Origin: Agrocybe praecox
Lineage: Eukaryota > Basidiomycota > Agaricomycetes > Agaricales > Agrocybaceae
Direction of reading: 5' to 3'
Length of the DNA: 64,000 nt
NCBI GenBank assembly: GCA_964017145.1
Contig: OZ024841.1
Span: 3,038,001 to 3,102,000, forward strand
In this document: in pieces, positions 60,191-64,000 of the stretch
Layout: each line of letters opens with the position of its first letter
Numbering within the stretch: position 1 is the first letter of the stretch
Translations under genes and position numbers: made by a program
The notes under the pieces: generated by a model
Told to the model about the DNA's origin: nothing
What the model saw: only the letters and a program-made list of their open reading frames with translations
The model's database searches: none

Positions 60191-60857
60191 TAGTCGAGAC
60201 TTAGAGCTCGAAGCTAACGCTCGAGAACGAGGGAAGGTTCGGTCAGAAGGAAAGAAGGAAGGATGCGCAGCCGAACATGAAGAGGGCTTTTATATTTTGA
60301 TTTGTAAAACGTAGGTTATCTGGTTCTCATGTTCATTTATATTTCCTATAATGGGCTTGAACATAGAGCCGACGAATGAATGAGTGAGTGCTGATCATCT
60401 TTTTCTGCTTCTCGCCGCTTTGTCTGCACGGGTTGCGGCACGCTTTTCTATCTTTCCATTTATTGCGAGTTAATTTTAGATATATGTCCGAGACGGCGAC
60501 GCCTCGAGGAAGTGTCATTCGGCATATAGGTTGGACAGCGTTATTCCAATCTAGGCTTATTCTTGCCCGTTGAACTGGGAAAATACATTCGAGGTCAGAA
60601 AAAGCATTCTCAGTGGTAGATATACATATACATCATGACAAAGTTTATAGCTTCTCAACAAACATCTTATTTCTCACTAGATCCTTTCACAGATAAAATG
60701 AAGCGCTAGACTTACACAATAGATCAATTAATGTTTCAACGTTAACGACGAGAGCTGTAGGGGCACAAGAACCCAGATGTTATTATTTTACAAAGGCAGA
60801 TACGAAAGCGGTGCTCGGCAAGGGAAAGGAAAGTGCTATTACACATATACTGGAATA
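60191..60857. other. Intergenic
   Basis: 667 bp between the start of the membrane protein gene and the stop of the F-box gene, both on the minus strand. No gene seen. Confidence 0.5.
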
Positions 60858-62443
60858 CTAACCCCAACTTTTACACTTGATCAATAAATTTTCTGGCTTC
60901 CCAGTACCACATATATATTCCTTATATCCGGGTCTGTGCCAAACGACTTTGAGCCCCTTTATGACATCCAATGATCTCCAATCCATCAAACTACCGATAA
61001 CATGAAGCGTGCCGGTGACATCGAGCACAAGAGCACCTGCAGATTTTTGTGCTGCTCGTAGAATCAGAGATAGAGTATCCTCGCGTAGTTGCTCAAAAGG
61101 TTGATTGTTTCCCCATAAATATCTAAATGTAATTTTTTCCAACGAAGCCAAGGAGATGGTACGGTTCGGAGGGAGATTGCTAATGATGCGCATACCCGGA
61201 CCAGTAACATATAGTCGTTGGAGAGAAGTAAGGGATGATAGGACCTGCTGGAGTGCAGTTTTAACGTCGGATGTTATATCGTTGATCCCTATATGAAGTT
61301 CAAAGGCAGAGACAGAGCTCATGTTGCAAGAAGCTAGTAAATCGAGCAGAAGTTTGTATATTGCCATGGAAGAGCACTGGCCAAAATCAATTGACGCCAC
61401 AGTGCTCCCTTTCTTCGTCCAAGACCTTGTTCGGAGATGAATGTCAAAACTGGTTGAATTGGGAGACAAGTGAAGCAACAAATGTTTCCTTCTTGTTTCC
61501 ATAAATGCTGACTGAATATATGGAGTTAGAACCCTTCCGAGGTTGCCGATATCCACTTTATTTATTTCTTCAACGTGACGGTCTCCCAATGATACGAACA
61601 TCTTAAGGATACAGGATGGACTGGGCTTGATGTGGGTTAGAAGATCCACACATTGCCTGAATGTTCCGGTGATATTGAGAAAGTTCAATTGGGGAGATCA
61701 ATGGCTGATTCATCACTTGCCAGGTGGTAAAGTTGTGGGTCGGGGTGATATAAAAGGTGTTGCATGAGAGGACATCGTCGAAGGGTGTTTAAGACAAGCT
61801 GGATTGTATAATTTTTAGGGAGACGGATGACGCGAAGCTGCGATAAGCAGTTGGCTCCTAATTCGAATTTTGCAACTGGCAAAATGAGTACGCGTAAGTT
61901 GGGCGCAGTGTTAGAGAATAACGTCGATCCATTCCTTGGAGGCTGCCAATTAAGTGGGAAGGTATTGAATAAGTATGGCGACAAGACAAACTCTGTGAGA
62001 GACGGAGCTGGGTGACTCCAGAATATGTGCCATATTTCCTCAGGTAACGAATGCATGCCCGAAATCTCAACGCGAAATTTGCTGATTCTGGGCCAGTATT
62101 GTTTTAAAAGCCACAGAAAGAAATTTCTCTCCGTTTCCCTTTTAGAGTTCCAAATCATTCCAAAAACGCTGAGCTCTGCGCTTCCCGTCCTCCGCATGAA
62201 TTCTATTCTCCACTCTTCAGAGGACCTCGCGAGATAGTGTATTTCTATCATGTTTGCCCAAATCGATGGGGAGTGCAAAATAAGTTGGCGCCAATCATGG
62301 CAAACCTGAGAGATATGTTGAATACATTCGATTCGTAGACTTCCTCTTCCAATATCATTTGATATAATCTCCGCAACGCGCCACAGGATGTCGTTTGGAA
62401 CGTCGATGGAAACAGGGGGTTCGCCTAAGGCCAGGAGGACCAT
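60858..62443 (-). pseudogene. F-box protein gene with one frameshift (about 528 codons)
   Basis: The first frame, 61685-62443, starts MVLLALGEP and carries an F-box (SIDVPNDILWRVAEIISND...HISQVCHDWRQLILHSPSIWANMI) and a leucine-rich region. It stops at TGA 61685-61687. The second frame begins exactly there (LNFLNITGTF, 61688 down to 60858) and continues with LRR-like text to KCKSWG. Adding one base at the join would give one continuous protein, and both halves look like coding sequence. No splice sites can bridge the break. It is a recent single-base pseudogene, an assembly error, or less likely a programmed frameshift. Family role: an SCF ubiquitin-ligase adaptor. A more decayed relative lies at 21439-22602. 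Confidence 0.68.
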
Positions 62444-62909
62444 CTGGTTGGCTCGAATGAGCTAGTTAAGAAGGGTAGGGATAGAATATTACACTTTTCA
62501 GGTATATTGGAGTTGGAAGGGGCTTGGAAGGGAGATGGAAACACTGACGGAGTCACGACACGGAAGCTCTTAACTCTAAGTACTTGGTACTTCAAGCTTG
62601 CCCTTCAAATTTGCCGTGTAACGTGATTTGTGTCCCAGCCGCATCGGGATTCGGCCATCAAAGGAATTTAGACGGCGCATTGCGCGGTCTCGTGATCTCG
62701 ATAGGGGAAAGATTTTCTGACGCGTAACTTAAACTTCTGTCTCGGACTGTCAGCCTCATGCACAATTCTTGTCCTTTAACTACCACATCGCCTTGAAGGT
62801 TCTTCTAGCAGTGAGTCTTCAATCTCCTAAACTATCCAGTCCAGGCGCTTAGCTGTCTTCGTTTTCAGCACAAACTATTCTATTCCTTCTTATCTTATAT
62901 TTCATTCTA
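62444..62909. other. Divergent promoter region
   Basis: 466 bp between the F-box gene start and the integrase-zinc-finger gene start, transcribed away from each other. No motif stands out. Confidence 0.5.
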
Positions 62910-64000
62910 ATGTCACCTGCACGACCCAGCTCTCGACGAAACTCGTCTGGTGGTTTCAAACCTTACACTCGTGGCGTCACGCCTATCATGATTTCATCCA
63001 TGTCCGATTCTCGCTCTGATAAACTTGCCAATAACCTGGAACGACCCGGCTTTCCGACCTATGCGCAGTACAAGCAGGTCGAGAACACTTACCTCCAATC
63101 GCTTACTCCTCGTCGGCAAGGAAAGGCGCTCATTTCTCAGGCTATGTTTGATAGGATCTGGGATGTGCTGCATCAACCGGAATCTCATAACGAAACCGCT
63201 CAATTCCGCTTCTGGGCACGCAAGATGTTTACTGTCAGCAAGACGCATCGTGTCACTCTTGGGGCGGTTGACAATGGCGGGGAAGAGGTTCCTCAGGAAG
63301 TTCTTCTGCACGATAATCTGCTAGTAGCTATTCAGGAACAACTCTACGACTTACTGTGCTATTGTCATGGGAGTACTGGCCACGGCGGACGGGATAAAAC
63401 TTGTGCTCTTATTCGGAAGCATTATACTTGGGTGCCGAAGGACTTGGTTTCGAACTTCATTAAGGCGTGTCCGACGTGCATCATGAAGAAGTGTGGAAAC
63501 GTGGAGAGTGCAGCTGCGATAGCTCAATTGTCGGAGCCTCGAAATGAAGAACCCACTCTTCCTCTCATGCGTGATTTCTTCCACGCAAATATCTATGCTC
63601 AAGAGCCTGTTTCTTCATCTTCGTCTTTGCATGGACTGCCTTGGCCAACTGCTGGGCCTAGGGATCCAATGCCAATGCCAATGTCTCCAGTGATGCTTGA
63701 GGAGGATCCTCTTGAGGCTGCGTACCGCGACGCAATTCTTCATTCTCGTGGTCTCCGGTCTATACCTGGCGCTAATGGTCCATCTCCGAGAGGTATTCAC
63801 GGTCTTCCGATGTCACGAGAGGTTTCGTTATACAAAGGGATTCCAAATGGCTGGCAGTTCCGTCATGGAGACTATGCTTCTGCTCATGCCGAATTTATGA
63901 GGACTAAGGAACTACCATCGGTGGAGGAGACGGTGCATGATATTCCTACTATGCGACGCCCGCGTATTCCTAGTATCGCTCCTCTCTGGGGACCCGACCA
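62910..64000 (+). CDS. Integrase-type HHCC zinc-binding protein, truncated by window end (363 codons seen)
   Basis: ATG at 62910; the frame is open to base 64000 without introns. Around residues 150-190 is the integrase zinc-binding fold: CHGSTGHGGRDKT, IRKHY.W, then KACPTC. The His codons are at 63366 and 63381 and the Cys codons at 63468 and 63477 (H-x4-H...C-x2-C). This module precedes the catalytic core of retroviral and LTR-retrotransposon integrases. The visible 180 residues after it are Pro/Met/Ser-rich linker rather than an integrase core with D,D-35-E. There is no reverse transcriptase, LTR or gag in front. Similar free-standing proteins occur in agaricomycetes and look domesticated. 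It would act as a DNA- or protein-binding nuclear factor, but the role is unknown, and what follows the window is not visible. Confidence 0.75.
   Translation, partial: MSPARPSSRRNSSGGFKPYTRGVTPIMISSMSDSRSDKLANNLERPGFPTYAQYKQVENTYLQSLTPRRQGKALISQAMFDRIWDVLHQPESHNETAQFRFWARKMFTVSKTHRVTLGAVDNGGEEVPQEVLLHDNLLVAIQEQLYDLLCYCHGSTGHGGRDKTCALIRKHYTWVPKDLVSNFIKACPTCIMKKCGNVESAAAIAQLSEPRNEEPTLPLMRDFFHANIYAQEPVSSSSSLHGLPWPTAGPRDPMPMPMSPVMLEEDPLEAAYRDAILHSRGLRSIPGANGPSPRGIHGLPMSREVSLYKGIPNGWQFRHGDYASAHAEFMRTKELPSVEETVHDIPTMRRPRIPSIAPLWGPD

Overview
This is a stretch of fungal nuclear chromosome, most likely from an agaricomycete (mushroom-forming basidiomycete). Genes are split by many short GT-AG introns, mostly 45-80 nt. 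The gene set (PalI-domain arrays, F-box relics, Ser/Ala-rich secreted proteins, an AIM3/BBC1-type protein, a single-ORF rvt reverse transcriptase) fits that group. No bacterial, viral or organellar features were seen. All gene models were spliced by eye with reading-frame phase checked; function calls come from recognised motifs, not database searches. Exon coordinates are as precise as manual counting allows.

Layout. 1-8.6 kb: a doubtful small minus-strand gene, an HXXXD acyltransferase, and convergent with it an intronless 917-residue rvt reverse transcriptase-like gene. 8.6-18.6 kb: two secreted type-B carboxylesterase genes inside roughly 4 kb direct repeats; both copies appear intact. 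18.6-25.5 kb: three head-to-tail PalI/SUR7-family membrane protein genes, with a broken F-box gene between the first two. 25.5-36.8 kb: gene-poor, with a chimeric pseudogene, a 20-bp tandem repeat array, a 200-N assembly gap and two small Ser/Ala-rich, probably GPI-anchored proteins facing each other. 36.8-42.6 kb: a cytochrome P450, a frame-disrupted 2OG-Fe(II) oxygenase and a tail-anchored protein with three PPxY motifs. 42.6-48.3 kb: mostly empty except for a 76-residue Cys/His-rich protein hidden in four tiny exons. 48.3-64 kb: a gene-dense housekeeping block with an AIM3/BBC1-like actin-patch protein, DIM1 rRNA dimethylase divergent from eIF2D/TMA64, histone H2A.Z, a polytopic membrane protein, an F-box gene with one frameshift, and the start of an integrase-zinc-finger protein cut off by the window end.

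Functional threads. DIM1 and eIF2D share a 220-bp divergent promoter region, and both serve the small ribosomal subunit (18S rRNA methylation and 40S recycling/reinitiation). The carboxylesterases, the two GPI-type proteins and the PalI trio are all secreted or cell-surface products, and every one of these sets is expanded locally. The rvt gene and the integrase-zinc-finger gene are two cellular genes with retroelement-type enzymatic folds and no retroelement around them. The most notable items are the rvt gene, microexons shared by paralogs (11 nt in all three PalI genes; 12 nt in both esterases), a GC-AG intron kept in both esterases, and an intron in eIF2D enlarged by a local tandem duplication that copied the exon end.
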